43,719 nt of DNA from Bacteroidales bacterium Phil6 (GCA_002633315.1 NWBN01000019.1:1-43719), one strand, 5' to 3'; positions 33,241 to 43,507 are shown, numbered from the stretch's first letter. The notes: generated by a model not told the origin, from the letters alone. Numbers and translations: made by a program.

Positions 33241-34770
33241 ATGTTAGTAAAGACTTATGGGAGTGCCATCAGTGGCATAAAGGCTATTGTCGTCACCATA
33301 GAAGTAAATATCGACAGAGGAATACAGTTTTTTCTTGTCGGATTGCCTGACAGTGCAGTAAAAGAGAGTCAACAGCGTATAGAATCAGCCTTAATAAACA
33401 ATGGGTTGAAATATCCTAAACGTAAGATAACCATTAATATGGCTCCTGCCGACATACGCAAGGAGGGGTCATCTTACGATTTACCCATTGCGATAGCAAT
33501 ATTGGCAGCATCGGAACAGGTAAGTACGGAGAATCTTGATAGATATATCATTATGGGAGAATTGTCGTTGGATGGCAGTCTCAATCCCATAAGAGGTGCT
33601 TTACCCATAGCTGTCATGGCATTGCAAGACGGTTTCAAAGGAGTGATAATTCCGAGAGCCAATGCCATGGAAGCCGCTGTTGTGGAAGGTATAGAAGTGT
33701 ATGGAGTAGATACTATCAATGATGTAATAAACTTCCTTAACGGAGGCTCTCTTGACCCGGTGACTCTGAAAGATTCCACACCTGAAAGCGATGATATGTA
33801 TGATTTTGACTTTGCCGATGTCAAAGGTCAGGAGAACATTAAAAGAGCCTTGGAGATTGCCGCTGCCGGCAGCCATAATGTGATACTGATAGGTCCGCCC
33901 GGCAGCGGCAAAACGATGCTCGCAAAAAGACTGCCGAGCATCTTGCCTGTCATGACACTGCAAGAAGCATTGGAGACTACAAAAATACATTCAGTAGTAG
34001 GATTGCTTGGTAACGGAGTGTCATTGTTAAGGACACGCCCTTTCCGAAGTCCTCATCATACCACTTCTTATGTCGGTCTTGTCGGTGGAGGCACCTATCC
34101 ACAACCGGGTGAGATATCTTTAGCCCACAATGGAGTCTTGTTTCTCGATGAGTTGCCGGAGTTCAAACGTAATGTGCTCGAGGTACTGCGGCAGCCTATG
34201 GAAGACAGAGTCGTGAATATAGCACGAGCAAAACAAACTGTGGAATTTCCGGCAAATTTTATGTTGGTGGCAGCGATGAACCCTTGTCCTTGCGGCTATT
34301 ATAATCATCCTACTCAAGAATGTGTGTGCCAGCCAGGTGCGGTAGAGAAATATCTGAACAGAATATCAGGTCCTCTTCTCGACCGTATCGATTTGCATAT
34401 TGAAGTGGTGCCTGTGCCTTTTGAAGACCTTGCAAACAAACAACCTGGAGAAAAAAGTATCGAAATCAGAAAACGCGTCATGGCGGCAAGAGAGATTCAA
34501 TCGCAACGCTTCATTGACATGCCTAACGTACACGGAAATGCTCAGATGTCAACAAAAATGATACAGAAATATTGCATCTTGGATGACGGCAGCAATACTT
34601 TACTGAAAAAAGCCATGGAACAACTTAACCTGTCTGCCAGAGCATACGACAGAATACTGAAAGTGTCGCGTACCATAGCAGACTTGGACGGCAGCAATAA
34701 CATAAAAAGAGAACATGTGGCAGAAGCAATACAATATAGAAGTCTTGACCGAGAAAACTGGGGTAAATAA
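33241..34770 (+). CDS. YifB/ComM-family Mg-chelatase-like AAA+ ATPase
   Basis: The 509-residue protein has an N-terminal Lon-substrate-like domain (about 1-170, with GLPDSAVKESQQRI and LPIAIAILAAS). The AAA+ core has Walker A GPPGSGKTMLAKR (218-230) and Walker B LFLDELPEF. The zinc-like cluster CPCGYYNHPTQEC is typical. The C-terminal Mg-chelatase domain contains LSARAYDRILKVSRTIADL. In naturally competent bacteria ComM is a branch-migration helicase; elsewhere the role is less certain. The gene ends the cinA-gldB-yifB cluster. Confidence 0.93.
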   Translation: MLVKTYGSAISGIKAIVVTIEVNIDRGIQFFLVGLPDSAVKESQQRIESALINNGLKYPKRKITINMAPADIRKEGSSYDLPIAIAILAASEQVSTENLDRYIIMGELSLDGSLNPIRGALPIAVMALQDGFKGVIIPRANAMEAAVVEGIEVYGVDTINDVINFLNGGSLDPVTLKDSTPESDDMYDFDFADVKGQENIKRALEIAAAGSHNVILIGPPGSGKTMLAKRLPSILPVMTLQEALETTKIHSVVGLLGNGVSLLRTRPFRSPHHTTSYVGLVGGGTYPQPGEISLAHNGVLFLDELPEFKRNVLEVLRQPMEDRVVNIARAKQTVEFPANFMLVAAMNPCPCGYYNHPTQECVCQPGAVEKYLNRISGPLLDRIDLHIEVVPVPFEDLANKQPGEKSIEIRKRVMAAREIQSQRFIDMPNVHGNAQMSTKMIQKYCILDDGSNTLLKKAMEQLNLSARAYDRILKVSRTIADLDGSNNIKREHVAEAIQYRSLDRENWGK

Positions 34771-34943
34771 ATATAAAAACGGATAATATTATCGTCAAAT
34801 CGACATACAATATGTTTCATAATAAACATATTTTCCGACTTAACGCGTGCAATTTTTTGATATAAACATTTATACTATTGATATACAACGATTTATTTTT
34901 TAATTAAAATATATAAAAATATGGATAAATTAAAATAAAACAT

Positions 34944-34951
34944 TATATTTG
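34944..34951 (+). promoter_or_regulatory. -7 box of the C25 protease gene
   Basis: TATATTTG at 34944-34951 is a perfect box. It would give a leader of about 100 bases, much longer than for most genes here, and that leader contains the folded element at 34977-35034. Confidence 0.5.
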
Positions 34952-34976
34952 TAGCGTAAAATTATGTTGTAGTAAT

Positions 34977-35034
34977 GGACTTCATACAATATAATCTTGC
35001 AAAGCTATAAATTATAAAAAATAGAAGTCCTTTT
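34977..35034 (+). promoter_or_regulatory. Folded 5' leader of the C25 protease gene
   Basis: GGACTTC (34977-34983) pairs with GAAGTCC (35024-35030), followed by TTTT. Inside it TATAAT (34990-34995) can pair with ATTATA (35011-35016). The two nested helices end 21 bases before the ATG. The element could be an attenuator, a protein-binding leader or an RNA-stability hairpin. Confidence 0.4.
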
Positions 35035-35055
35035 AATAATTAAAAAACAATAAAT

Positions 35056-38000
35056 ATGAAAAAGTCATTACACATATTTCTTGTAAAGGCTCTGATGATA
35101 ATTTCTGTTTATGCTTTAGTTCCTTCGACAACAATGGCACAAAGTATCGAACATACTTATCATTTCAATAATCCGACCATTGAAGATGACGGAATTTATC
35201 AAAGAATAAATTTCGATGGATGTATCCTTATGGGTAAAGCCGGTGAACCTGCTTTACCATGGCAGAATGTTAGTCTGTTGTTACCATTGAACAGTGATGC
35301 AAGTGACATCATAGTGGAATTTTCGGACTTTACTGAATTGGAAGGAACGTATAATCTTCTTCCTTATCAAAATCCAAGACCTGTTAGCGACAACAGGAAA
35401 TATTCATTTGAAAGAAATGAAAGAATTTATCAGTCGGCTGATACTTATCCATCTGAAACAGAACGAGAAGTGAATACGCAATATCTGAATGGTTGTTCAT
35501 TTGCCTTTTCGTCATTCACACCTGTACGCTATGTTCCTGCTAGCGGGAAAATAAGCTATGCACAAACTGTAAAGGTTAAAGTTAAAACAAAGGCAAGCCG
35601 CACCGACAACAGTGCCAATCTTTGGTTGAGACCGGAGATACAGAGGAGTGTGGAACGTCTGGCACAAAATCCTGAACAGATAGAAGGATACAAGACTCGT
35701 GCAAGAAGTATTGGGGGATACGACCTCTTGGTCATCACACCATCACAATGGGTGAGTTCGTTCAATAACTACAAGAACTTTTACGATACACGTGGAATAC
35801 GTACTACGGTAGTCTCTGTCGAAACGATTTATTCCACTATGAGTGGCTCTGACAATCAAGAGAAGATTCGTAATTACATAATACAACAATATCAGAACAA
35901 CGGTATCATGATGGTACTTCTTGGAGGTGATGTCGCTTTAGTGCCGTATAGAGGACTTTACTGTTATATTGATTATGAATATAATGACAATATTCCCGCA
36001 GATATGTATTATGCCGGTTTGGATGGCAATTGGAACAATAATGGAAACAGCCTATGGGGTGAAAATGGTGAAGAAGATTTTCTTCCGGAAATCGGCATTG
36101 GTCGAATGTGCTTCAGTAACAGCACAGAATTGAATAATCTGCTTAACAAAACCTTGACATACCAAAACAATCCTGTGCTCGGAGAATTTACCACCGTGAA
36201 TCTTGGAGGTGAACAAATGGACGAAACACCATTTTATGCCGGTTTTGACTTGGATCATCTTATTGGCACTTGTAATTTTAATGGATATACCACTTATGGT
36301 ATCCCGAGCAATTATACGATTAATCGTTATTATGCAAGCAATACCACAACATGGAATGCCAATACATACAGACAATTTATCAATGAAGGCGGCTCATACA
36401 ACTATCACATGGGTCATGCCTCTACCAGTTATGTTGCAGGATGGGAAACATATCAGATTAATGACAGTTTCTTCGGCTCACTTAACGGTACTCAACACAA
36501 TTATTCATTCTTCAACACACAAGGTTGTGAATGTGGCAATTTCCCGGACAACAACTGTATCTTGACAAAACTTACGACTACATCTACAGGATTCGTCGCC
36601 ACCATAGGAAATTCACGTTATGGATGGTACAGTAGCATGGGAGATGGTCCGGGTGCTCATTTTCAAAGAGAATATGCTGACGCAAGTTATCATGAACGTA
36701 TCCCATATATAGGTCTTGCTGTTAAAGAAAGCAAAATTCAATATGCACCATACGCAAACACTTCTCCATATTACAAATGGACTACTTACGACATAAACAT
36801 CATGGGTGATGTCGCTACCAGCGTTTGGCTTGAGGAACCTTTCACCCCCAACGTCAATTATGTGTCACAAATTCCGGTAGGAACTAACTTTCAATTTAAT
36901 GTGACTGTCACAAAAAACGGTCAGCCACTCAGCAATTTCCGTTGCAGCCTCTATCGTGATACAGAACTTTTGGGATTCGGGGTCACTAACAGTAGCGGAG
37001 CTGCCACATTGAATCTCGATCCTATTACTTCTTCATGCGTAATGGACCTCATAGTGACAGGTCCCAATGCCTGGACACAACATCTTACTGTAACAGCAGG
37101 TTCCGGAACACCTGAACAACTGACTCTTTCCATTACATCACAAAATCCTACATGCAATGGTGATGACGGTTATATTATCGCTACACCATCAGGTGGCATT
37201 CCTCCTTATACTTACAGACTTAATGGTGAGGTGGTTGGCACTCCGAGCAGTAACAGTATGGTATTTCAAGACCTCGACGCCGGAAATTATTCAGTTCAAG
37301 TTATTGATGCCGTCAACACGACGGTTAGCGAGAATGTTACTCTTTCCAGTCCCGAAGGAGTAAACATCACCGATGTATCTGCTGAAGATCCGGCTTGCCA
37401 TGGCTTCGATGACGGAAGCATAACAATTCAAGTTGACAACGGCAACACTCCTTATACATATACCCTATATTCTCAAAATAATGGTTCCTGGGAACATTAT
37501 GACAATGGTATCAATACAGATGCTATCGGTTTGACTGATGGAGGTTCTTTTTCCTGGGGCATTATGTTCCCATTTTCCAATTTACCGGAATCATTATTAA
37601 CCAAAGTTTCCATGTATGACTATACAGAACACACAGGTGAGATTAAAATATACCAGGGCGGTTATTCATCCCCGGGTACATTGATATATACACAATCATA
37701 CTCTTGTACAGGCTCGGAAGAGTATGTGGAATTTACGTTGAATACACCTGTTACAATAGATGTTACTCAAAACTTATGGATAATAATGCATAATTTTGAT
37801 GGTCATTATGTTGCATCAGGCGGAAATAATACCGGAGACCCTAATGGCAGATGGATTTCAACTGATGGAATAACATGGAACGATGTATCTGCCTTAGGCT
37901 TTGACCTCACCTGGAATTTACGGATCTATATCACTCCTATAACAAACATCACAAATAACAGCAATACTTTTACATTTGAAAATCTTAGTCCGGACAATTA

Positions 38001-39261
38001 CACTATAACAGTAACGGATGCAAACAACTGTTCTGACACAGAAACCATCACCATCAACGAACCTTCTTCAATAAACATCTCCGGAACAACAACCGATGCT
38101 TCATGTCATGACAGTAACGACGGAAATATTACGTTGAATGTAAATGGTGGGACATCACCATACACATATTCATGGAGCAATGGTGCCACAACAGCCAATA
38201 TCAATAATCTCAGTGCCGGCAGCTATATTGTAACTGTGACTGACTTTAATGGGTGCACAGCTTCAGAATCGTTTACAGTAAATGCACCGGAAATTCTTAC
38301 CATTACTGGTACAGTCACCAATGTATCTTCTCCCGGAGGAAATGATGGTTCTATCACAATAAATGTAAACGGTGGTACACCCCCATATACTTACACGCTT
38401 AATGATGTTCCAACGACTTCTTTTACAGGTTTAAGTGCTGGGACATACACCATCGTCGTAACCGATGCCAACGGATGTACTGATTCGGCAACATTCATCA
38501 TCACCGAAGAAGGCGAATTGAATCCGGGATCCATAGCTTCTACAGGAGAAAACCTATGTGTCGATGAAGCCCCAGGTCAAATTCCTTCAACAATGGATGC
38601 CACAACAACCAACAGTAATCTGACATATCGCTGGAAATGCAATGGAACTGTGCTTCAAAACAGCAATGTGGCAAGCTATACCCCTGAACAAATGCCCGCC
38701 GGCAGTTACATCTTCACTCGTGAAGCCATGGACAGCAATACAGACTGGACAGAAAGTATCGGAAGTTGGACAGTTACAGTCTCAGACAATCCGGTGGTAA
38801 CTATAGATGGAAACCTCAGCATAGAAGAAGGAGAAAGTACAACATTGACAGCTTCCGGTGCCGAGAATTATATTTGGGATACCGGCGAGACAACAGCAAG
38901 TATAACAGTGTCACCGACAGAAACAACTACCTATTCTGTAATAGGAATAAATGGAGACCATTGTATTGACATTGCTGAAGTCACTGTGGAAGTTAATCTG
39001 TTGGGCATTGACGAAAATGCTAACCAACAAGTAAATCTATATCCTAATCCAACTACCGGTAACGTAAAAATACAATGTAAAGACATGAAATGCGTTACTG
39101 TCATGACGACTACAGGTCAGATTATCAGCAAAGTCACTATCGATTCTGATGAAACAACCATTAACTTCGACGGACTGCCTGCCGGCATTTATATTGTAGG
39201 GGTCATGACTCATGATGACAATATGATCATGAAAAGAGTGACTTACATATTGTCATTATAG
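35056..39261 (+). CDS. Gingipain-like C25 cysteine peptidase, T9SS-secreted
   Basis: This is a very large secreted protease of 1401 residues. A signal peptide (1-29, ending TMAQS) is followed by a propeptide-like region (30-210). The C25 catalytic domain (about 215-600) has the catalytic His454 in HMGHASTSYV and Cys491 in NTQGCECGNF, as in gingipains. An Ig-like domain is near 610-690. Four SprB-type repeats (692-1155) follow, the second split by about 165 inserted residues. Next are a PKD/Ig-like stretch (about 1160-1320) and a T9SS type A sorting domain (1328-1401) with LYPNPTTGN and GLPAGIYIVGV. Gingipains process surface proteins and degrade host or food protein; the substrate here is unknown. 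The gene has its own promoter, a folded leader and a terminator. Confidence 0.93.
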   Translation: MKKSLHIFLVKALMIISVYALVPSTTMAQSIEHTYHFNNPTIEDDGIYQRINFDGCILMGKAGEPALPWQNVSLLLPLNSDASDIIVEFSDFTELEGTYNLLPYQNPRPVSDNRKYSFERNERIYQSADTYPSETEREVNTQYLNGCSFAFSSFTPVRYVPASGKISYAQTVKVKVKTKASRTDNSANLWLRPEIQRSVERLAQNPEQIEGYKTRARSIGGYDLLVITPSQWVSSFNNYKNFYDTRGIRTTVVSVETIYSTMSGSDNQEKIRNYIIQQYQNNGIMMVLLGGDVALVPYRGLYCYIDYEYNDNIPADMYYAGLDGNWNNNGNSLWGENGEEDFLPEIGIGRMCFSNSTELNNLLNKTLTYQNNPVLGEFTTVNLGGEQMDETPFYAGFDLDHLIGTCNFNGYTTYGIPSNYTINRYYASNTTTWNANTYRQFINEGGSYNYHMGHASTSYVAGWETYQINDSFFGSLNGTQHNYSFFNTQGCECGNFPDNNCILTKLTTTSTGFVATIGNSRYGWYSSMGDGPGAHFQREYADASYHERIPYIGLAVKESKIQYAPYANTSPYYKWTTYDINIMGDVATSVWLEEPFTPNVNYVSQIPVGTNFQFNVTVTKNGQPLSNFRCSLYRDTELLGFGVTNSSGAATLNLDPITSSCVMDLIVTGPNAWTQHLTVTAGSGTPEQLTLSITSQNPTCNGDDGYIIATPSGGIPPYTYRLNGEVVGTPSSNSMVFQDLDAGNYSVQVIDAVNTTVSENVTLSSPEGVNITDVSAEDPACHGFDDGSITIQVDNGNTPYTYTLYSQNNGSWEHYDNGINTDAIGLTDGGSFSWGIMFPFSNLPESLLTKVSMYDYTEHTGEIKIYQGGYSSPGTLIYTQSYSCTGSEEYVEFTLNTPVTIDVTQNLWIIMHNFDGHYVASGGNNTGDPNGRWISTDGITWNDVSALGFDLTWNLRIYITPITNITNNSNTFTFENLSPDNYTITVTDANNCSDTETITINEPSSINISGTTTDASCHDSNDGNITLNVNGGTSPYTYSWSNGATTANINNLSAGSYIVTVTDFNGCTASESFTVNAPEILTITGTVTNVSSPGGNDGSITINVNGGTPPYTYTLNDVPTTSFTGLSAGTYTIVVTDANGCTDSATFIITEEGELNPGSIASTGENLCVDEAPGQIPSTMDATTTNSNLTYRWKCNGTVLQNSNVASYTPEQMPAGSYIFTREAMDSNTDWTESIGSWTVTVSDNPVVTIDGNLSIEEGESTTLTASGAENYIWDTGETTASITVSPTETTTYSVIGINGDHCIDIAEVTVEVNLLGIDENANQQVNLYPNPTTGNVKIQCKDMKCVTVMTTTGQIISKVTIDSDETTINFDGLPAGIYIVGVMTHDDNMIMKRVTYILSL
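37129..38520 (+). repeat. SprB-type repeat block in the C25 protease
   Basis: Four units of about 75 residues share the pattern C-x-D-DG-I-GG-PYTY-L-AG-Y-V-TD-NGC. Units start near residues 692, 769, 1005 and 1079. Unit 2 is interrupted between PYTYTL and NTFTFENL. DNA identity between units is modest, so they are old protein repeats and not recent duplications. Confidence 0.8.
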
Positions 39262-39267
39262 AATTAC

Positions 39268-39298
39268 AAGGGTGAGTCCTATTGTTGGCTCACCCTTT
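39268..39298 (+). terminator. Terminator of the C25 protease gene
   Basis: AAGGGTGAG (39268-39276) pairs perfectly with CTCACCCTT (39289-39297), seven bases after the stop. The T-run is short. Confidence 0.75.
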
Positions 39299-39848
39299 CG
39301 TTATTCAAATTTCCGAGTATTTCATTCAAATATTCAATTCTCAAAAAGACAGTATTGCTTTTGAGTCATATTCGTAATGTGAATTTTCGGCAAAAAGGAA
39401 AAGATAAATCTTACAATATTGGAATTTATCACCAATTTCGTTATTTTATATCTTGATTATCAATATTCTATTTCTTTTATGAAGTTAAAAAATCATTGCT
39501 AAACAAAAATGGCTTATTTTCTGAATTTCATAAAAAGCTTAATTTTTCATATAAACATATATATTTTTCCAAAACCGAATTACAGTCTGATAAGTTTTTT
39601 GTCCAACTTATTTAATCACCTTGACATTAAATTCTCACTTTACTAAACAAACCCTCACTGCACACAATAATACATATCATCGAATATTGAGCATCATCGA
39701 TAAAAAGAAGAATAAATTAGCCGATGTAACCATCAAACAATCATAGACTTTGACAATAGTAAATCAAAAACAGTTGTTATAGTGTTTTGAATGACGAAGA
39801 GGTTGTTTTATTTTAAAAATTATGCTTTTATTTTTAGAAAAAAAATAC
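39299..39848. other. Gene-free stretch upstream of PFOR
   Basis: These 550 AT-rich bases contain no gene-like frame. CTCAAAA (39340-39346) can pair with TTTTGAG (39359-39365), perhaps a second-line terminator. No -7 box occurs on either strand until the PFOR promoter, so I see no sign of a small RNA here. Confidence 0.5.
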
Positions 39849-39856
39849 TAATTTTG
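39849..39856 (+). promoter_or_regulatory. -7 box of the PFOR gene
   Basis: TAATTTTG at 39849-39856 is a perfect box, 46 bases before the ATG. The -33 region is a T-run. Confidence 0.55.
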
Positions 39857-39902
39857 CGAGCGTTTACAATGTAAAAAAGTTAACTTAAAAAAGATAATTA
39901 AT

Positions 39903-42900
39903 ATGGCAGAAAAGAAATTTATGACATGCGATGGCAACCAAGCTGCGGCTCATGTTGCATACATGTTCAGTGAAGTTGCTGCTATCTACCCTATCACTCC
40001 GTCATCACCTATGGCAGAGTTCATTGATGAATGGGCAGCAAAAGGTCAGAAAAATATTTTCGGCGACACAGTAAAAGTCGTTGAGATGCAGTCAGAAGCC
40101 GGTGCAGCCGGTGCAGTACATGGTTCTTTACAGGCTGGAGCCTTGACATCGACATTTACAGCATCACAAGGTTTGTTGTTGATGATACCGAATATGTATA
40201 AAATTGCCGGTGAGTTGCTTCCCGGAGTGTTCCATGTCTCAGCCCGTGCTTTGGCAGCCCAAGCATTGTCAATTTTCGGCGACCATAGCGATGTAATGGC
40301 AACACGTCAAACCGGATTTGCCATGCTATGTACATCATCGGTACAAGAGATCATGGACCTCGCTCCTGTCGCCCACCTTGCAGCTATAAAATCACGTGTT
40401 CCTTTCTTACATTTCTTCGACGGTTTCCGTACCTCACATGAAATCCAGAAAGTTGAGGCTACCGACCAGAACGAGATGGCAAAACTTATAGATTGGAATG
40501 CCTTGAAAGCCTATCGTGACAACGCTTTGAATCCGGAACACCCGGTGACACGCGGTACAGCACAAAACGCCGATATTTATTTCCAGACAAGAGAAATACA
40601 AAACAAATACTACGATGCAGTTCCTGACATAGTGGCAGAATACATGAAAGAAATGAGCAAGATTACAGGTCGTAAATATGCTCCTTTCTGCTATTATGGC
40701 GCTCCGGATGCTACAAACATCATCGTCGCAATGGGGTCTGTCAACGATACCATTAAAACTGTAATAGACAAATTAATCGCTGAAGGTCAGAAAGTCGGTT
40801 TGATAACAGTACATCTCTATCGTCCTTTCTCAGTGAAATACCTCAGAGAAGTGCTTCCTTCCACAGTAAAACGCATCTGTGTGCTTGACAGAACGAAAGA
40901 GCCCGGCGCCAATGGTGATCCTTTATATCTCGATATAGTTGAAGCTTTCAAAGACTGTCCAAACAAACCTTTGATAATAGGCGGACGTTACGGTCTTTCA
41001 TCAAAAGATGTCACACCTGCCGGAGTAGTATCAATATATAACAACCTGGCTTCAGAGAATCCAAAGAACCAATTTACCGTTGGTATAGTCGATGACGTGA
41101 CATTCAAGTCATTACCTGTTATTCCGGAGTTTTCCATACTTCCCAAAGGCACATTCGAAGCCCGTTTCTACGGACTTGGCGCTGATGGCACCGTTGGAGC
41201 CAACAAAAACTCTATCAAGATTATAGGTGACAACACTGACAAATACAGTCAGGCTTACTTCGACTACGACAGCAAGAAATCAGGTGGTTATACATGTTCA
41301 CACCTACGTTTCGGAGATCAACCTATCTTAGCTCCTTATCTCGTAGGAACCCCCGACTTCGTAGCCGTCCATGTCCCGTCATATCTCAGCAAATACGACT
41401 GCCTACGCGGCTTGAAGAAAAACGGAACATTCCTCTACAACACTCCTTATGATAAAGAAGAAGTGAAGAAACATCTTCCTGAAGATGTAAAGAAATATCT
41501 CGCCGAAAACAACATCACCATGTTCATCATAGATGCTACCAGGATAGCAGAAGAAATAGGTCTCGGTAATCGTACAAACACCATTTTGCAGTCGGCATTC
41601 TTCAAAATCTCTGAAGTGATTCCTTACGAACTCGCCGTAGAACAAATGAAGAAATTCATTGTGAAGTCATACGGACGTAAAGGTGAGAAAGTCGTCAATA
41701 TGAATTATGCTGCCGTTGACCGTGGCGGTGAGATTCAGAAAGTCGATATTCCTGCCGAATGGGCTAACATAGTTGTCAAGAAAGAAGAAGACAAACGTGA
41801 CATACCTGCTTTCATTAAGAATGTCATGGAACCTATGGTACGCCAGTGTGGAGGAGATCTCCCGGTAAGTGCCTTTACAGGATGGGAAGACGGCACATTC
41901 CCTGCAGGAACGACACAATACGAGAAACGCGGTGTGGCAACACACGTACCGGAATGGTTGTCACAAAATTGTATCCAGTGCAACCAATGTTCTTTGGTAT
42001 GTCCTCATGCAGCAATACGTCCTGTCGTCATGACAGAAGCCGAGAAAGCCGCTGCACCTCAAGGCATGGATTGCATAGACATCAAGATGCCGAAAGAACT
42101 CGCCGGTATGAAATTCCGCATGCAGGTATCAGTACTCGACTGCACAGGTTGCGGCAACTGTGCCGATGTATGTCCAGGTACCAAAGGCAACAAGGCTTTA
42201 GTGATGAAACCTCTTGACACACAGATGGCTGAAGTTGAAAAATGGAATTATTCACAAAAGAAAGTCACTTATAAAGACAACCTCATCGATAAGTTCGCCA
42301 GCGTCAAGAACAGCCAGTTTGCACAACCGTTGTTCGAGTTCTCCGGCGCATGTGCAGGCTGCGGTGAGACACCTTACATCAAAACCATCACACAACTGTT
42401 CGGCGAACAGATGATGATAGCCAATGCAACAGGCTGTTCATCCATATATGGCGGCTCAGCACCTGCTACACCATATTGTCCAAGTTACCGCAACGGCTAT
42501 GGTCCTGCATGGGCTAACTCACTGTTTGAGGATAATGCCGAATTCGGTCTTGGAATGGCAACAGCAACTCGCAAGATGCGCGACCGTATAGAAATGATAA
42601 TGAAAGAAGCAATAGAAGGCTGCAACTGTTGCACACAGGAGTTGAAAGACCTGTTCCGGCAATGGATTGACAACCGTGAGAATACTCTTGAGACAAAGAA
42701 ACTCGCCGACAAGATGATCCCAATGATGGAAAGCTGCAACTGCGACTATTGCAAGAGACTTCTTGAACTTAAACATTTCATTGTGAAGAAATCACAATGG
42801 ATATTTGGTGGTGACGGCTGGGGTTATGACATAGGCTTCGGCGGTTTGGATCACGTCCTTGCAAGTGGCGAAGATGTCAATGTTCTCGTTGTCGATACAG

Positions 42901-43442
42901 AGGTGTATTCCAACACGGGAGGACAATCTTCAAAAGCTACTCCTGCCGGTGCCGTAGCCAAATTTGCCGCTTCAGGCAAGAAAATACGCAAGAAAGACCT
43001 CGGCATGATAGCCAAGTCATACGGTTATGTATATGTGGCACAAGTAGCAATGGGCGCCAATAACGCACAGTATTTCAAAGCTATCAAAGAAGCTGAAGCA
43101 CATCATGGTCCTTCTTTGATTATATGCTATGCTCCATGTATCAACCATGGTATCAATGCCGGCATGGGTCGTACACAAAACGAAGAGAAACTCGCAGTGG
43201 AATGCGGTTACTGGCACCTTTGGCGTTTCAATCCGGAAGAGGATGAGGCCGGTCAAAACGGATTCCACCTCGACAGTAAAGAACCGGACTGGAGCAAATT
43301 CCGCGACTTCATCATGGGAGAAGTACGTTACAATTCATTAGTAAAGACTTTCCCGGAAGAAGCAGCAGTATTGTTCGAACAAACACAAAAGAATGCCGAA
43401 TGGCGTTATAATGGTTACAAGAAACTGGCAGAAGGCAAATAA
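39903..43442 (+). CDS. nifJ: Pyruvate:ferredoxin (flavodoxin) oxidoreductase, single chain
   Basis: This enzyme oxidises pyruvate to acetyl-CoA and CO2 with reduction of ferredoxin. The 1179-residue length fits the fused form. Domain order is visible: the pyrimidine-binding domain starting NQAAAHVAYMFSEVAAIYPI; the transketolase C-terminal-like domain with VGLITVHLYRPFS; the gamma domain; and a two-[4Fe-4S] ferredoxin domain with CIQCNQCSLVCP and CTGCGNCADVCP. The TPP domain follows with CAGCGETPYI and GDGWGYDIGFGGLDH. The proximal-cluster cysteines are present. It is central to anaerobic energy metabolism. The gene stands alone with promoter and terminator. Confidence 0.97.
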   Translation: MAEKKFMTCDGNQAAAHVAYMFSEVAAIYPITPSSPMAEFIDEWAAKGQKNIFGDTVKVVEMQSEAGAAGAVHGSLQAGALTSTFTASQGLLLMIPNMYKIAGELLPGVFHVSARALAAQALSIFGDHSDVMATRQTGFAMLCTSSVQEIMDLAPVAHLAAIKSRVPFLHFFDGFRTSHEIQKVEATDQNEMAKLIDWNALKAYRDNALNPEHPVTRGTAQNADIYFQTREIQNKYYDAVPDIVAEYMKEMSKITGRKYAPFCYYGAPDATNIIVAMGSVNDTIKTVIDKLIAEGQKVGLITVHLYRPFSVKYLREVLPSTVKRICVLDRTKEPGANGDPLYLDIVEAFKDCPNKPLIIGGRYGLSSKDVTPAGVVSIYNNLASENPKNQFTVGIVDDVTFKSLPVIPEFSILPKGTFEARFYGLGADGTVGANKNSIKIIGDNTDKYSQAYFDYDSKKSGGYTCSHLRFGDQPILAPYLVGTPDFVAVHVPSYLSKYDCLRGLKKNGTFLYNTPYDKEEVKKHLPEDVKKYLAENNITMFIIDATRIAEEIGLGNRTNTILQSAFFKISEVIPYELAVEQMKKFIVKSYGRKGEKVVNMNYAAVDRGGEIQKVDIPAEWANIVVKKEEDKRDIPAFIKNVMEPMVRQCGGDLPVSAFTGWEDGTFPAGTTQYEKRGVATHVPEWLSQNCIQCNQCSLVCPHAAIRPVVMTEAEKAAAPQGMDCIDIKMPKELAGMKFRMQVSVLDCTGCGNCADVCPGTKGNKALVMKPLDTQMAEVEKWNYSQKKVTYKDNLIDKFASVKNSQFAQPLFEFSGACAGCGETPYIKTITQLFGEQMMIANATGCSSIYGGSAPATPYCPSYRNGYGPAWANSLFEDNAEFGLGMATATRKMRDRIEMIMKEAIEGCNCCTQELKDLFRQWIDNRENTLETKKLADKMIPMMESCNCDYCKRLLELKHFIVKKSQWIFGGDGWGYDIGFGGLDHVLASGEDVNVLVVDTEVYSNTGGQSSKATPAGAVAKFAASGKKIRKKDLGMIAKSYGYVYVAQVAMGANNAQYFKAIKEAEAHHGPSLIICYAPCINHGINAGMGRTQNEEKLAVECGYWHLWRFNPEEDEAGQNGFHLDSKEPDWSKFRDFIMGEVRYNSLVKTFPEEAAVLFEQTQKNAEWRYNGYKKLAEGK

Positions 43443-43469
43443 TCCTATGCTTTTTTGAATTACAAAGAT

Positions 43470-43507
43470 GAGGCTGCCTGACCTTTCCATTGTCAGGCAG
43501 CCTCTTT
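43470..43507 (+). terminator. Terminator of the PFOR gene
   Basis: GAGGCTGCCTGAC (43470-43482) pairs perfectly with GTCAGGCAGCCTC (43492-43504), 13 pairs, followed by TTT. It may also stop the convergent minus-strand gene. Confidence 0.85.
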
